Shown piece by piece: positions 1 to 8,681 of a stretch of DNA of 32,472 nucleotides (its first letter is position 1; the number at the start of each line of letters is the position of its first letter). Both the position numbers and the translations under genes were made by a program. The stretch is from NCBI GenBank assembly GCA_029004515.1, contig JAQVYH010000018.1, positions 1 through 32,472 of the forward strand, written 5' to 3'. This DNA comes from Eubacteriales bacterium (lineage in GTDB: Bacteria; Bacillota; Clostridia; Monoglobales; UMGS1388). The notes beneath the pieces were generated by a model, which saw nothing but the letters and a program-made list of their open reading frames with translations, searched no databases and was not told where the DNA came from.

Positions 1-126
1 AGAGAATTCAACTTAAAACAAAACTGACTCCGTTTGAAAAACGAAGTCAGTATGTTGCTTGAAAATTTAATATTAACTACCATAGGCTGTCTTTTTTGTA
101 CTGTCTGCACAAATTGGGGCAGTTCA
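1..126 (+). mobile_element. Right end of an IS3/IS150-type insertion sequence
   Basis: The sequence ending GGGGCAGTTCA at 126 has the form of a right terminal inverted repeat of the IS3/IS150 group. Its reverse complement begins TGAACTGCCCC. It aligns with the IS start at 32351: both have TGAAC, a shared GACA-TA-A-rich block and TATGGTAG inward of the end. The reading frame open at base 1 stops at 25-27 and could be the last codons of the transposase. A hairpin follows (25-51, arms CTGACTCCGTTT and AAACGAAGTCAG, one mismatch). Only the end of the element is in the window, so the family assignment rests on end similarity. The target duplication cannot be checked without the left junction. Confidence 0.6.
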
Positions 127-1116
127 TCAGATGAAACAGCTTTTTTAGGTTATATAACAGTAATTAAATCATCCCTTATAAATACTGATGGCAAAACTAT
201 TCTTGATACACCAAAATCGCTTGACCGCTTCTCATCAGCTGTTATTAAAAGAAGCACAGCAGACTTTAACAATACAGAGGATGAAATATGGGGTTACAAA
301 GGATATGATGGTAATATGAAGAATTGGGATGTTCAAAAGCTTCTTCGTGACAACTCAAGTACCGATAGATATTATCACACATCATTTACCGAAACAGGTA
401 CATATGGAACGATGAAGTCTGCTCACTTCAATCTTCCTTTAGGTCAAGGAAGTATGTGGGATCTTTCAAACTTCAAATATGTTACAATGAGTATTCGTTC
501 CAACACAAATGTAGCAGTAAGACTTTATCAGAATGGACCTTCTGCAAGAGAGACTAGCTCGGGACCTACAATCCCTAATACCAACGGTAAATGGGAAACT
601 GTAACAATCCCAATTGAGGATTTCCTTTCAAGTTGGCTATACAATGATTTCACAAGAAATTCGTCAAGAGTAAACTATGTAATATTCTATCCATCCTTCA
701 CCGAAGGTGGCAACACCGACAGATACTTTGATGTGGATAACATCTCATTCAACTGGACAAATAGCAAGGTTGGTATAACAAAGATTGACTTTACAGATAG
801 CACAGGTGCTTCAATTAACAGCAAGGGTTTATCAGCAGGCAAAGTGAAGGCTACTATAACTGTAAGTAACACAAAGGATATAGACGCAGGTAATGAAGCC
901 GCCAATGTGCTTGCAATATTTGCGCTGTATGACAAGACAACAGGAGATTTAGCTGAGGTCAAAGCATCTTCTAAAAGCATTGAATCAAATAAAACCGTTA
1001 GCATTTATGATACAATTAACGTCCCAGAAAACGCATATGACAGATACGAACTTAAAATACATTTATGGGACTACGAAACTTTAACACCTATAACCGAAAG
1101 TTATATATTCTACTAA
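127..1116 (+). pseudogene. 5'-truncated secreted carbohydrate-binding-type protein
   Basis: The open frame runs back to a TTG at 34 or ATG at 52, but codons before 127 come from the IS end. The apparent N-terminus is therefore an IS fusion, with no credible ribosome site or signal peptide. The remaining ~329 residues contain a beta-rich module (about 75-225) resembling galactose-binding/CBM-like jelly rolls, ending in a FDVDNISFNW strand of a type common in such folds. A C-terminal beta domain (about 230-329) resembles those at the ends of large secreted Clostridia proteins. No catalytic motif is visible. The gene stops 14 bases before a dehydrogenase with its own AAGGAG site. It is probably the tail of a larger exported glycan-binding or glycan-degrading protein whose front lies beyond the IS; the exact family is not recognised. 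Confidence 0.6.
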
Positions 1117-1130
1117 GGAGATGATAAAAA

Positions 1131-2081
1131 ATGAAAATAGTGCTTCTTGACAAATCAACCCTCGGAGAAGGACTTGACTTCTCAGCATTCAAACAATTTG
1201 GTGATGTAGAGCTATACGATATTACCCCTCCATCACAAATTACCGAAAGAATACTTGATGCAGATGTAGTAGTTGTCAATAAAGTCAACCTTAATGCAAC
1301 AAATTTAGCTGATGTGAAAAACCTTAAGCTCATCTGCGCATTTGCAACGGGGTATGACAACATTGATGTTGAATATTGCAAGTCAAGGGGAATTGCTGTA
1401 ACAAATGTTGTCGGATATTCCACATATAGTGTGGCTCAGCTCACTATCACTATGGCGCTTCATCTCACATCACATATTCCGGAGTATACAAGATTTGTAG
1501 AAAGCGGTGACTACACAAAAAGTGGCATTCAGAACCGCCTTATCCCTTTATATCATGAATTATACGGCAAGACTTGGGGTATAATCGGACTGGGTAATAT
1601 AGGCAGACAGGTGGCAAGATGCGCCGAGGCTCTTGGTTGCAATATTATCGCATATACGAAAACGCCTAATCCGAAGTATACCTGCGTAGACCTCGACACA
1701 CTTTGCAAAGAGGCAGACATAATTTCCATTCATACTCCTCTTACACCGGAAACAACGAAATTAATTAATAGCGAAAAACTTGCAATTATGAAAAAATCTG
1801 CTATAATAATCAATGTTGCCCGTGGGGCAGTAGCTGATGAGGAAGCTCTTGCAAACGCAATCAAGGATGAAAAAATCTCTGGAATAGGCGTCGATGTGTA
1901 TTCAACCGAGCCGTTCCCCGCAAGCCATCCATATAACGAGATTGCCCACCTTGACAATGTATGTCTTACTCCTCATATGGCATGGGGTGCACTCGAGGCA
2001 AGGGTGAGATGTCTTGAGGAAATTATTAAGAATATTACAGCGTATACTAACGGTGAAGAAAGATGCCGTGTAGATAAATAA
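1131..2081 (+). CDS. D-2-hydroxyacid dehydrogenase (NAD-dependent)
   Basis: A 316-residue cytosolic dehydrogenase of the D-isomer-specific 2-hydroxyacid family, which interconverts 2-oxoacids and D-2-hydroxyacids with NAD(P)H. The nucleotide-binding motif GLGNIG lies at 153-158. The catalytic triad is complete: Arg231 in NVARGA, Glu260 in DVYSTEP and His282 in TPHMAWG. The His-x-Ala-Trp context resembles glycerate dehydrogenase/hydroxypyruvate reductase more than lactate dehydrogenase, but substrate cannot be fixed from sequence. The start is set by AAGGAG ten bases upstream. It is probably cotranscribed with the MATE transporter 18 bases downstream. Confidence 0.9.
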   Translation: MKIVLLDKSTLGEGLDFSAFKQFGDVELYDITPPSQITERILDADVVVVNKVNLNATNLADVKNLKLICAFATGYDNIDVEYCKSRGIAVTNVVGYSTYSVAQLTITMALHLTSHIPEYTRFVESGDYTKSGIQNRLIPLYHELYGKTWGIIGLGNIGRQVARCAEALGCNIIAYTKTPNPKYTCVDLDTLCKEADIISIHTPLTPETTKLINSEKLAIMKKSAIIINVARGAVADEEALANAIKDEKISGIGVDVYSTEPFPASHPYNEIAHLDNVCLTPHMAWGALEARVRCLEEIIKNITAYTNGEERCRVDK

Positions 2082-2099
2082 ACAATCACGGAGGATATA

Positions 2100-3461
2100 A
2101 TGACAGAAACAGTTTTACAAACAAAAGAAAACAAAATGGGCACAATGCCTGTCCTAAAACTACTTATCAATATGGCAGTGCCTATGATGATTTCAATGAT
2201 GGTACAAGCTCTCTACAATGTTGTTGACAGTATATTCGTATCTATACTCAGCAAGCAAGCATTAGAAGCCGTAACCTTTGCCTTCCCAGTACAGAATCTT
2301 ATGATTTCTGTAGGTGTTGGTATCGGTGTCGGTATAAACGCACTTTTATCAAAAGCGCTTGGGGAAAAAAAGCATAAAACTGCAAATGAGATTGCGATGC
2401 AAGGCTTACTGTTAAACTCCATAAGCTATGTATTATTTCTGATTCTTGGAATATTTGCAACAAAGCAGCTTGTTTCATCACAGACTGCAGATCCAAGTAT
2501 TATTCAGCAGGGAACAGAATACCTTAGAATATGTCTTATATTCTCCTTTGGTTTGTTTATGCAGATTACATTTGAGAGGTTTCTCCAATCAACAGGCAAA
2601 ACCCTTCTTGCAATGGTTGTACAGATATGTGGAGCCGTAATTAATATTATCCTTGACCCAATCCTTATTTTTGGTTTGTTTGGATTCCCAAAGATGGGCA
2701 TCGCAGGTGCAGCGATTGCAACTGTAATAGGGCAGATAATAGCAGGTATTATCGGATTCATTCTTAATATAAAATACAATCACGAGATAAAATTATCCTT
2801 TAGTGATATGAAACCAAAGCCTAAGACAATGTGGAATATTCTATACATTGCTGTACCTTCCATACTCCTTGCTTCAATTGGTTCTATAACAACTTATGCG
2901 ATGAACAAGATACTTAACAAATACGACAATGCAGTTGCAGTATTTGGTGTGTATTTCAGGCTTCAGAGCTTTATATTTATGCCAGTGTTTGGTCTTAACA
3001 ATGGTATGGTGCCAATTATTGCATATAACTATGGTGCAAGAAATAAAGAAAGAATTCTAAAGACAATTAAGTGTGCAATGATTATTGCAGTATCTATTAT
3101 GCTATTTGGACTTATACTCTTTAATGCAATTCCTGAGGTGCTCCTTGGAATGTTCAACGCAGATGCAAGCATGATCGTAGTTGGTTCACAAGCTCTTAGA
3201 AGAATCAGTCTCAGCTTTATGTTTGCCGGTGTTTCTATTATCTGCATTTCAGTATGTCAGGCATTTGGATATAGCATATATGGACTTGTTGTATCAGTTC
3301 TTCGTCAGCTTGTCGTTCTTATTCCGCTTGCATATCTGCTTTCACTTGTCAACCCAACTGATCCGGTCGCGATATGGTTTGCATTTCCATTAGCAGAGAT
3401 AGTAGCGATTATTGTAAGTTTTATATGCATAAAGAAAGTATTCAAAAAGGTGAATTTATAA
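2100..3461 (+). CDS. MATE family efflux transporter
   Basis: A 453-residue polytopic membrane protein with about 12 hydrophobic segments arranged as two MatE repeats. The first begins PVLKLLINMAVPMMIS and the second begins near residue 235 (TMWNILYIAVPSILL). The N-terminal ALYNVVDSIFV segment is typical of the family. Such proteins export cationic drugs or metabolites using Na+ or H+ gradients; no substrate is evident here. GGAGG lies 5 bases before the ATG, 18 bases after the dehydrogenase stop, so the two genes probably share a transcript. Confidence 0.93.
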   Translation: MTETVLQTKENKMGTMPVLKLLINMAVPMMISMMVQALYNVVDSIFVSILSKQALEAVTFAFPVQNLMISVGVGIGVGINALLSKALGEKKHKTANEIAMQGLLLNSISYVLFLILGIFATKQLVSSQTADPSIIQQGTEYLRICLIFSFGLFMQITFERFLQSTGKTLLAMVVQICGAVINIILDPILIFGLFGFPKMGIAGAAIATVIGQIIAGIIGFILNIKYNHEIKLSFSDMKPKPKTMWNILYIAVPSILLASIGSITTYAMNKILNKYDNAVAVFGVYFRLQSFIFMPVFGLNNGMVPIIAYNYGARNKERILKTIKCAMIIAVSIMLFGLILFNAIPEVLLGMFNADASMIVVGSQALRRISLSFMFAGVSIICISVCQAFGYSIYGLVVSVLRQLVVLIPLAYLLSLVNPTDPVAIWFAFPLAEIVAIIVSFICIKKVFKKVNL

Positions 3462-3796
3462 CATACAAAAACAGGCATTTGAATATCTTCAAATTCCTCA
3501 GACCGCCGAAAAAGTCGTTCAACCACAAGCAAAATAGAAAATATTTATCTCTTGCTTGTTCTATAAAAAATAATAATATATAATTATAATGGCGTAGGTT
3601 TTATCGAAAAACCTACGCCATTGCTTGCTTTCACCCTTCCCGACCTCTACCGTACCCTCGTACGCCGACGATGTCGGGAATGTCGAATTTAACTTCCTTT
3701 TTCACAGTCTGCAAGCGTGTCGATAAAACTATATAATTAATAAGCAAACTCAGTATTTACGAAGAAACATTCTATCATTAATTATTTTATAATAAG
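3462..3796. other. 335-base intergenic region with a hairpin repeat
   Basis: This is the convergent space between the MATE gene and the LysR gene. I see no gene of normal size. The first ~125 bases are AT-rich and featureless. From about 3589 to 3740 the composition turns GC-richer and holds nested inverted repeats (see the repeat entry). Confidence 0.7.
3589..3740 (-). repeat. GC-rich palindromic element with a tiny reading frame
   Basis: A perfect 14-bp inverted repeat (ATGGCGTAGGTTTT at 3589-3602; complement at 3608-3621) encloses ATCGA. A second one (TTCCCGAC 3637-3644; GTCGGGAA 3673-3680) encloses a CGTAC-CCTC-GTACG hairpin. The outer edges carry a related GTTTTATCGA stretch in opposite orientation (near 3597-3607 and 3719-3729). 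On the minus strand a GTG frame beginning VKKEVKFDIPDIVG runs through the element to a stop just before the large hairpin. Composition and symmetry suggest a small interspersed repeat. The second copy needed to prove it is not in this window. Confidence 0.5.
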
Positions 3797-4675
3797 CTAT
3801 TGTTGATCAACATTCACTATATTAATACTACCAGCTAGAAACTGTTTTGCGTAATCTTTAGCAGAGGTATTCCTTGAATATACAACATGAAAAGCGTGAG
3901 GCTGTGTTAATCCCTCAACCGTGAATGTTCCAATATCAGATTCTTTTGCAACAACAGAATTGTATAGAAAACTGATGCCTATACCAGATTGTACCAATGC
4001 CTTAATTGACACAAAACTACTGATTGAAACCACTCTAGAAAAATCCTCCAACACATATCCTGATGCAGTTAAGCGGTCCTCAAATATATGTCGAGTTCCT
4101 GAGCCTTCCTCTCGTACAATTAAAGTTTGACTTAGTAATTCCTCTATTGTTATACGCTTTCCACAGAAGGGACTATCTATAGAACATATACCAATAAAGG
4201 GCTCCATTCGTAGTAAATACGAATCGTATTTTGTTTTTCTGAACTTTCCTTCTATAACAACAAAATCAAGTTGGTTTTCATCAAGCAATTGCAGTAAGTT
4301 CTTGGTATTATCCACTACAAGAGAAAGCTCATGAGCAGGATTTTTCAAATAGTCACGGATGGCATCTATCAACACATAGTCACCTATCGTTTTTGTCGCA
4401 CCAATCCTTAGCTTTAAGCGCTTTTTATCCGCTATAGCCAACTGTAGCTCTTCAAATTGATATTGCTGGGAAATGGTATATCTCTCCAATAGTTGACAGC
4501 TCTCAGTTTTATGAAGGCTATGCCCATCATAAATAAAAAGTTTTGTCCTTAGCTCCTGCTCTAGTGACTTTATCTGCTTTGTGACAGCAGGTTGTGACAG
4601 GTGTAGACGCTGCGCGGCCTTACTATAATTCATAGTCTGACAAAGAACAAGGAAAGTATAAAGTTTAGAATCCAT
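3797..4675 (-). CDS. LysR-family transcriptional regulator
   Basis: A 292-residue LysR-type regulator. The N-terminal winged helix-turn-helix is at about 1-60 (NYSKAAQRLHLSQPAVTKQIKSLE), followed by the two-lobed periplasmic-binding-like effector domain (about 87-285). AGGAGG lies five bases before the ATG. It is divergent from a YeiH-type transporter, an arrangement in which the LysR protein usually controls the transporter and itself. The inducer is unknown; the CysL/YeiE subgroup is the closest guess, inferred from the neighbour. It ends in TAG, one of two ordinary genes here that do. Confidence 0.9.
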   Translation of the reverse strand: MDSKLYTFLVLCQTMNYSKAAQRLHLSQPAVTKQIKSLEQELRTKLFIYDGHSLHKTESCQLLERYTISQQYQFEELQLAIADKKRLKLRIGATKTIGDYVLIDAIRDYLKNPAHELSLVVDNTKNLLQLLDENQLDFVVIEGKFRKTKYDSYLLRMEPFIGICSIDSPFCGKRITIEELLSQTLIVREEGSGTRHIFEDRLTASGYVLEDFSRVVSISSFVSIKALVQSGIGISFLYNSVVAKESDIGTFTVEGLTQPHAFHVVYSRNTSAKDYAKQFLAGSINIVNVDQQ

Positions 4676-4696
4676 AGCTTCCTCCTATAACTTATT

Positions 4697-4712
4697 GGAA
4701 TCGCATTATTCC
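4697..4712. promoter_or_regulatory. Candidate LysR operator (GGAAT-N6-ATTCC)
   Basis: GGAAT at 4697-4701 and ATTCC at 4708-4712 are separated by six bases, in the 108-base divergent region between the regulator and the transporter. The dyad size and T-N11-A-like form fit LysR binding sites. The position close to the LysR start fits autoregulation. Confidence 0.45.
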
Positions 4713-4721
4713 TAATTATAA

Positions 4722-4755
4722 CTTTATATTATCATAGTTTTGTGATAATATAAAG
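4722..4755. promoter_or_regulatory. Perfect 13-bp inverted repeat upstream of the YeiH-type gene
   Basis: CTTTATATTATCA at 4722-4734 is repeated exactly in inverse at 4743-4755 around an 8-base spacer. It lies 28 bases before the transporter ATG, so it could be an operator or an RNA hairpin in its leader. No U-run follows, so it is not a terminator. Confidence 0.5.
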
Positions 4756-4783
4756 AGGAAATAAGAAAAAAGGAGATTTTTCC

Positions 4784-5809
4784 ATGAGTACAAAAACAAA
4801 AAAAGGACTTATGTTCATCTTGGGGCTAATGATTTGCTTTGCATTGGCAGGATTATCTGTGCTACTCGAAAAGGTAATTCCCGGTGACTTGTTAGGTGCA
4901 TCCATAATCGCCTTATTTGCAGGAACCATAATTAATAGCTTTTTTCATCCATCATGGATGAAGCCTGCTCTCAAATTTACATCCAAGAAAATCTTAAAGT
5001 TTGCTATTATCCTATTGGGAGCATCGCTATCAATCAATGTTATAGTCTCAGTTGGTAAGATGACATTTTTTGTAATGATTTTTACATTTCTAATGTGTTT
5101 TGGAGGTGGTTACTTTATCAGAAAACTGTTTGGACTGAACTGGAGGTTGTCTAATCTTATCTCTGCAGGAACGGGAATCTGTGGTGGGTCGGCCATCGCA
5201 GCAATATCACCTGTAATTGATGCAGAAGATAAGGACATTGCTTTTGCCATGTCCTCCACATTTCTATTTGATATGGTGCTGGTTGCGCTTTATCCTATTA
5301 TGGGTAAATTGTTAGGCATGTCTGATATTGCGTATGGTATTTGGGCAGGAACCTCTGTAAACGATACATCAAGCGTTGTTGCATCTGGCTATGCTTTTTC
5401 CGAGTTAGCTGGCGATTTTGCTACAATGGTGAAGCTTACACGAACCGTTGCTATCATTCCCACTGTTTTGGTTTTTGCATATATAGGCATCAGAGCAAAG
5501 CGTAAAGAGATGCAACAGCAAAGCGGTGGAAAGAAAGTAAATATAACAAAAATCATTCCTTGGTTCATTTTAGGTTTTTTGGCAATGGCACTACTGAATA
5601 CTGCTGGGTATATACATCTTGGAATATCCAGTACAATCAAAGTAGCTAGCAAGTTTCTGATGGTTACAGCTCTGGCTGCAATCGGACTTGGAACCAGTTT
5701 TCATGATTTCAAAAAAGCTGGTCTATCACCAATGTTCTATGGTATCACCATAGATACATTAGTAACATTGACGGCGCTCATTGTTATCTGGTTTATGGGA
5801 TTAATGTAA
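4784..5809 (+). CDS. YeiH-family putative sulfate/anion exporter
   Basis: A 341-residue protein with about 10 hydrophobic segments, of the YeiH/UPF0324 family often annotated as putative sulfate exporters. Visible family signatures are SAGTGICGGSAIAAISPV (about 126-143), WAGTSVNDTSSVVA (about 187-200) and the terminal AAIGLGTSF (about 304-312). AAGGAG precedes the ATG. The divergent LysR gene and the dyads between them suggest inducible expression. Transport of a sulfur compound is a family-level inference only. Confidence 0.88.
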   Translation: MSTKTKKGLMFILGLMICFALAGLSVLLEKVIPGDLLGASIIALFAGTIINSFFHPSWMKPALKFTSKKILKFAIILLGASLSINVIVSVGKMTFFVMIFTFLMCFGGGYFIRKLFGLNWRLSNLISAGTGICGGSAIAAISPVIDAEDKDIAFAMSSTFLFDMVLVALYPIMGKLLGMSDIAYGIWAGTSVNDTSSVVASGYAFSELAGDFATMVKLTRTVAIIPTVLVFAYIGIRAKRKEMQQQSGGKKVNITKIIPWFILGFLAMALLNTAGYIHLGISSTIKVASKFLMVTALAAIGLGTSFHDFKKAGLSPMFYGITIDTLVTLTALIVIWFMGLM

Positions 5810-5837
5810 TCAAATTTAGAAAAGTTAATTAATACTA

Positions 5838-5883
5838 AAAACAGGCAGTCGCATATCATCGATGCAACTGCCTGTTTTTTATT
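5838..5883. terminator. Bidirectional rho-independent terminator
   Basis: AACAGGCAGT (5841-5850) pairs with ACTGCCTGTT (5868-5877), with an inner GCAT/ATGC stem and a C-A mismatch. A T-run follows on the plus strand and a second T-run on the minus strand. It sits between the convergent YeiH-type gene and the PII-like gene and can serve both. Confidence 0.9.
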
Positions 5884-5986
5884 GTTTTCATTACTTGGCT
5901 ATATTAATCGCTTTTAGTTTATGTTCGAAATTTTGAATATACGCTTGTGTACCTGAATGGTACTCTCTATGTTTACCTATCTGCAA

Positions 5987-6661
5987 TTAATCTTCCTCAA
6001 ATTTTCTCATACCAGCGGTCTCAGAAACAGGTATAGAAAAGCATATTGCTTCGATTTCAGTTCCTGCTCCACATTTCTCGTTTATAGCCTTCATTATATT
6101 TGATTTCTTCGTTGTCGATTCTAAAATGTATATCATATCTCTTTCTTCCGCAAGAGATACTCCATAGAATTTCTCAGCTTTACGCTTGCCCGTTCCCTTT
6201 GCGTGAATGACCGTTCCGCCTGATGCTCCTGCACTTCTTGCAGCGTCCATTACATCATCTGAGAATCCTTCGTTTAATATTACTACTATCAGCTCGTTTT
6301 CGCAATTCATCATATTATCAATCGCACCTCCTACAGTTTGACCTTCTGTTATATATGCAAGATTTTTTCCGCCACATACACTTTTAAGTGGAATCGCCAT
6401 CATAATTCCATTACCCGGAATATCAATAAATAGCTTTCTTTTTGCTAGCTTAATTAGTTGCTTTAATGTCTCCGAGGTAGCTATTGTTTCTACAATGGTC
6501 TTATCACTAGGTTCTAAATCGTAGAGTGACAGATGTTCAGAGGTAGCGGTTCCATTACCGAGATTTGCCATAATAAGACTCAGATTTAACTCTTTGTAAA
6601 TATCAATAAGCATATCTGCTCTAGCTCTATCTAATATTGTTAAAACATAAAACAATTCCAT
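5987..6661 (-). CDS. PII-like signalling protein paired with DUF1538
   Basis: A 224-residue soluble protein that looks like two PII-like ferredoxin-fold halves. The first runs to about residue 90. The second (about 120-224) carries the glycine-rich ARSAGASGGTVIHAKGTG loop region typical of PII-like proteins. I place the start at the ATG overlapping the TAA stop of the upstream gene (TAATG), because GGAGG lies seven bases before it. The longer start at 6676 would use that site as codons. Tight translational coupling to the DUF1538 membrane protein suggests it regulates that protein, as PII proteins gate transporters. The bound ligand is unknown. Confidence 0.8.
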   Translation of the reverse strand: MELFYVLTILDRARADMLIDIYKELNLSLIMANLGNGTATSEHLSLYDLEPSDKTIVETIATSETLKQLIKLAKRKLFIDIPGNGIMMAIPLKSVCGGKNLAYITEGQTVGGAIDNMMNCENELIVVILNEGFSDDVMDAARSAGASGGTVIHAKGTGKRKAEKFYGVSLAEERDMIYILESTTKKSNIMKAINEKCGAGTEIEAICFSIPVSETAGMRKFEED

Positions 6662-8184
6662 TATGACACCTCCCATAATTCAATAACTTCATCATCTGCA
6701 AATAGACTAATGAATTCTTCACGAACATCAGTTTTAGATTTCGAGGTTGCCATAGCGCCCATAATCTGAATTGTGATAAGTGGCATCATTGCAACCATTG
6801 CCACTAGTCCAAATGCGTCCTTGACTACATTTCCTCCAAGCGCTGAACAAACTCCCATAGCAAGAGGTAACATAAAGGTTGCAGTTACTGGTCCCGATGC
6901 AACTCCGCCTGCATCGAAAGCAATGGCTGTAAAGGTTGGCGGCACAAAAAGTGCCAATATAAGTGATATGATATATCCAGGAACCATAAACCACAGAATT
7001 GAAATTCCTGTAAGAACTCTTATCATAGCAAATCCCATTGCACATGATATTGCAATAGATAATGTATTTTTTAAGACTTTCTCGGAAATTGCTCCTGCAC
7101 TTACATCTGTAACCTGTTTTGTCAGCACATGAACCGCAGGTTCTGCATTTATAATGAACCAACCCATAATAATCGCACTAGGCACAAGCAGCCATTTTGC
7201 CTTAGTAGCCATAACTTCGCCTAATACATAGCCAAGCGAAGAAAACCCTACATTTACACCTGTAAGAAATAACACCAAACCGATATATGTAAATAGAAGT
7301 CCGATTATTATCTTAAGTAATGGTCTTTTGTGTATTTTAAGTGATACAATCTGAAATATCCCAAAAAACAGTGCGATTGGAAACAGCGCTATTGCCACTT
7401 CCTTAAAATATTCTGGTAACTCTTTTAGATAGGTGAAACCCATATCAACTGTGCTTTCAAAGTTATTAACGACAATAGACGATGCAGTTTCTGCATTCCC
7501 CTGATATATAAAGCCTAAAGCAAGAACTGCTAAAATAGGACCTATTGAACATAGGGCTACCAAACCAAAGCTATCTGATTTTGCCTTTTCATCACTTCTA
7601 ATTGATGAAACACCTACCCCAAGAGCCATAATAAAAGGTACTGTAATTGGTCCTGTTGTAACACCACCTGAATCAAATGCTACTGACAGGAAATTCCTAT
7701 CAGATAAAAATGCTAATCCAAACACTAATACATAAAACACAATTAACATCCATTTGAGCGGAATTGCAAACAAAATACGCAGCATACTAAACATAAGAAA
7801 TATTCCTACACCTACAGATACTGTAAGTATCAAAACTGTGGTATCTATATTTGGAGCATTTTTTGCAAGCACCTGCAGATCAGGCTCTGCTACTGTAATT
7901 GCAACTCCTAATATAAAGCTTATTATTACAATTAACCATACCTTTTTGCTTTTGGTAATTTTTGCTCCGATATGGATTCCTATCTGTGTCATGGAAACCT
8001 CAGAACCGATTGTAAATAGCCCCATTCCGGCAACTATCATTATCGAGCCTATAATAAACGAAAGCATTAGTCCACTCTCTATAGGCACAAAAAACATACA
8101 CAAAACTCCTACGATTAAAACGATGGGGAAAACCGAATAAAGGGATTCCATCATTTTTTCTTTTATTATGTTATGTTGATGCAC
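6661..8184 (-). CDS. DUF1538 integral membrane protein
   Basis: A 507-residue membrane protein with about 12-14 hydrophobic segments and a clear internal duplication. AEPDLQVLAKNA in the first half matches AEPAVHVLTKQV in the second. FDSGGVTTGPITVPF matches FDAGGVASGPVTATF, and SFGLVALCSIGPI matches AFGLVAMVAMMPL. This inverted-repeat-like two-half architecture fits a transporter, but the family's substrate is not known to me. The start is GTG, set by AAGGAGGAG seven bases upstream. It forms a two-gene operon with the PII-like gene. Confidence 0.88.
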   Translation of the reverse strand: MHQHNIIKEKMMESLYSVFPIVLIVGVLCMFFVPIESGLMLSFIIGSIMIVAGMGLFTIGSEVSMTQIGIHIGAKITKSKKVWLIVIISFILGVAITVAEPDLQVLAKNAPNIDTTVLILTVSVGVGIFLMFSMLRILFAIPLKWMLIVFYVLVFGLAFLSDRNFLSVAFDSGGVTTGPITVPFIMALGVGVSSIRSDEKAKSDSFGLVALCSIGPILAVLALGFIYQGNAETASSIVVNNFESTVDMGFTYLKELPEYFKEVAIALFPIALFFGIFQIVSLKIHKRPLLKIIIGLLFTYIGLVLFLTGVNVGFSSLGYVLGEVMATKAKWLLVPSAIIMGWFIINAEPAVHVLTKQVTDVSAGAISEKVLKNTLSIAISCAMGFAMIRVLTGISILWFMVPGYIISLILALFVPPTFTAIAFDAGGVASGPVTATFMLPLAMGVCSALGGNVVKDAFGLVAMVAMMPLITIQIMGAMATSKSKTDVREEFISLFADDEVIELWEVS

Positions 8185-8294
8185 TCTACCACTCCTCCTT
8201 CGATGTAAAATATATACTTGTAAAAATTAAGTTTATAATGGAATTAGTATAAAAATGTTCAAAACAATTAAAACGAGTTTTCGTATATTTTATC

Positions 8295-8654
8295 TCAATT
8301 TTGCTTTTTCTCTTTAACTGTATTTATTGATGAAATCAACATTCTGCGAATTTGTCCACAGTTATTTACGATTGCCTTATATGTCTCATCATTTATGTAC
8401 CCTGTCCTATTAAGTAACTCTAACCAATATTCAGATTCATAACATTCTTTTAAAGCAATCTGCATTTTTGAAATAAAATCTGCTGTTCCATGTGCATACT
8501 TAGATTCGTGAATATTGGCACCGATTGATGTCCCTGAACGCATAAGCTGATTTGTCATAACACTTTCTCTTTTGGTTTCCTTTATACTTTTGCACTCATT
8601 TATTATTTCAACCGCAAAATCTTTTGCTTTATCAAGCATTATACTCTCCGCCAT
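8295..8654 (-). CDS. Four-helix bundle protein (S23 / rRNA intervening-sequence family)
   Basis: A 119-residue helical protein of the family first seen as ORFs in 23S rRNA intervening sequences; the Avd accessory protein of diversity-generating retroelements shares the fold. The core signature is RSGTSIGANIHES (about 40-52), followed by FISKMQIALKECYESEYWLELL. A conserved-looking N-terminus supports the ATG at 8654. A second ATG at 8639 has a better GGAG site and cannot be excluded. No rRNA, reverse transcriptase or template repeat is nearby. Its ~210-nt leader is a dense hairpin array with its own promoter (separate entries), so protein and RNA array may be one unit. Function is unknown; binding nucleic acid is inferred from the family. 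Confidence 0.88.
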   Translation of the reverse strand: MAESIMLDKAKDFAVEIINECKSIKETKRESVMTNQLMRSGTSIGANIHESKYAHGTADFISKMQIALKECYESEYWLELLNRTGYINDETYKAIVNNCGQIRRMLISSINTVKEKKQN

Positions 8655-8681
8655 ATCATCACATCCAATACATTTGTTTTA

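Noticed and set aside
34-126. Signal peptide or lipobox (IGCLFCTVC) at the start of the first ORF
   Set aside because: These codons come from the insertion-sequence end. The Cys-rich hydrophobic stretch is a chance translation.
3589-3621. Simple terminator between the MATE and LysR genes
   Set aside because: The stem is strong but no T-run follows on either strand, and it is part of a larger symmetrical GC-rich insert. Some termination may still occur.
6734-7162. 142-codon minus-strand ORF rich in Cys and Tyr
   Set aside because: It is a shifted-frame shadow inside the DUF1538 gene, with no ribosome site.
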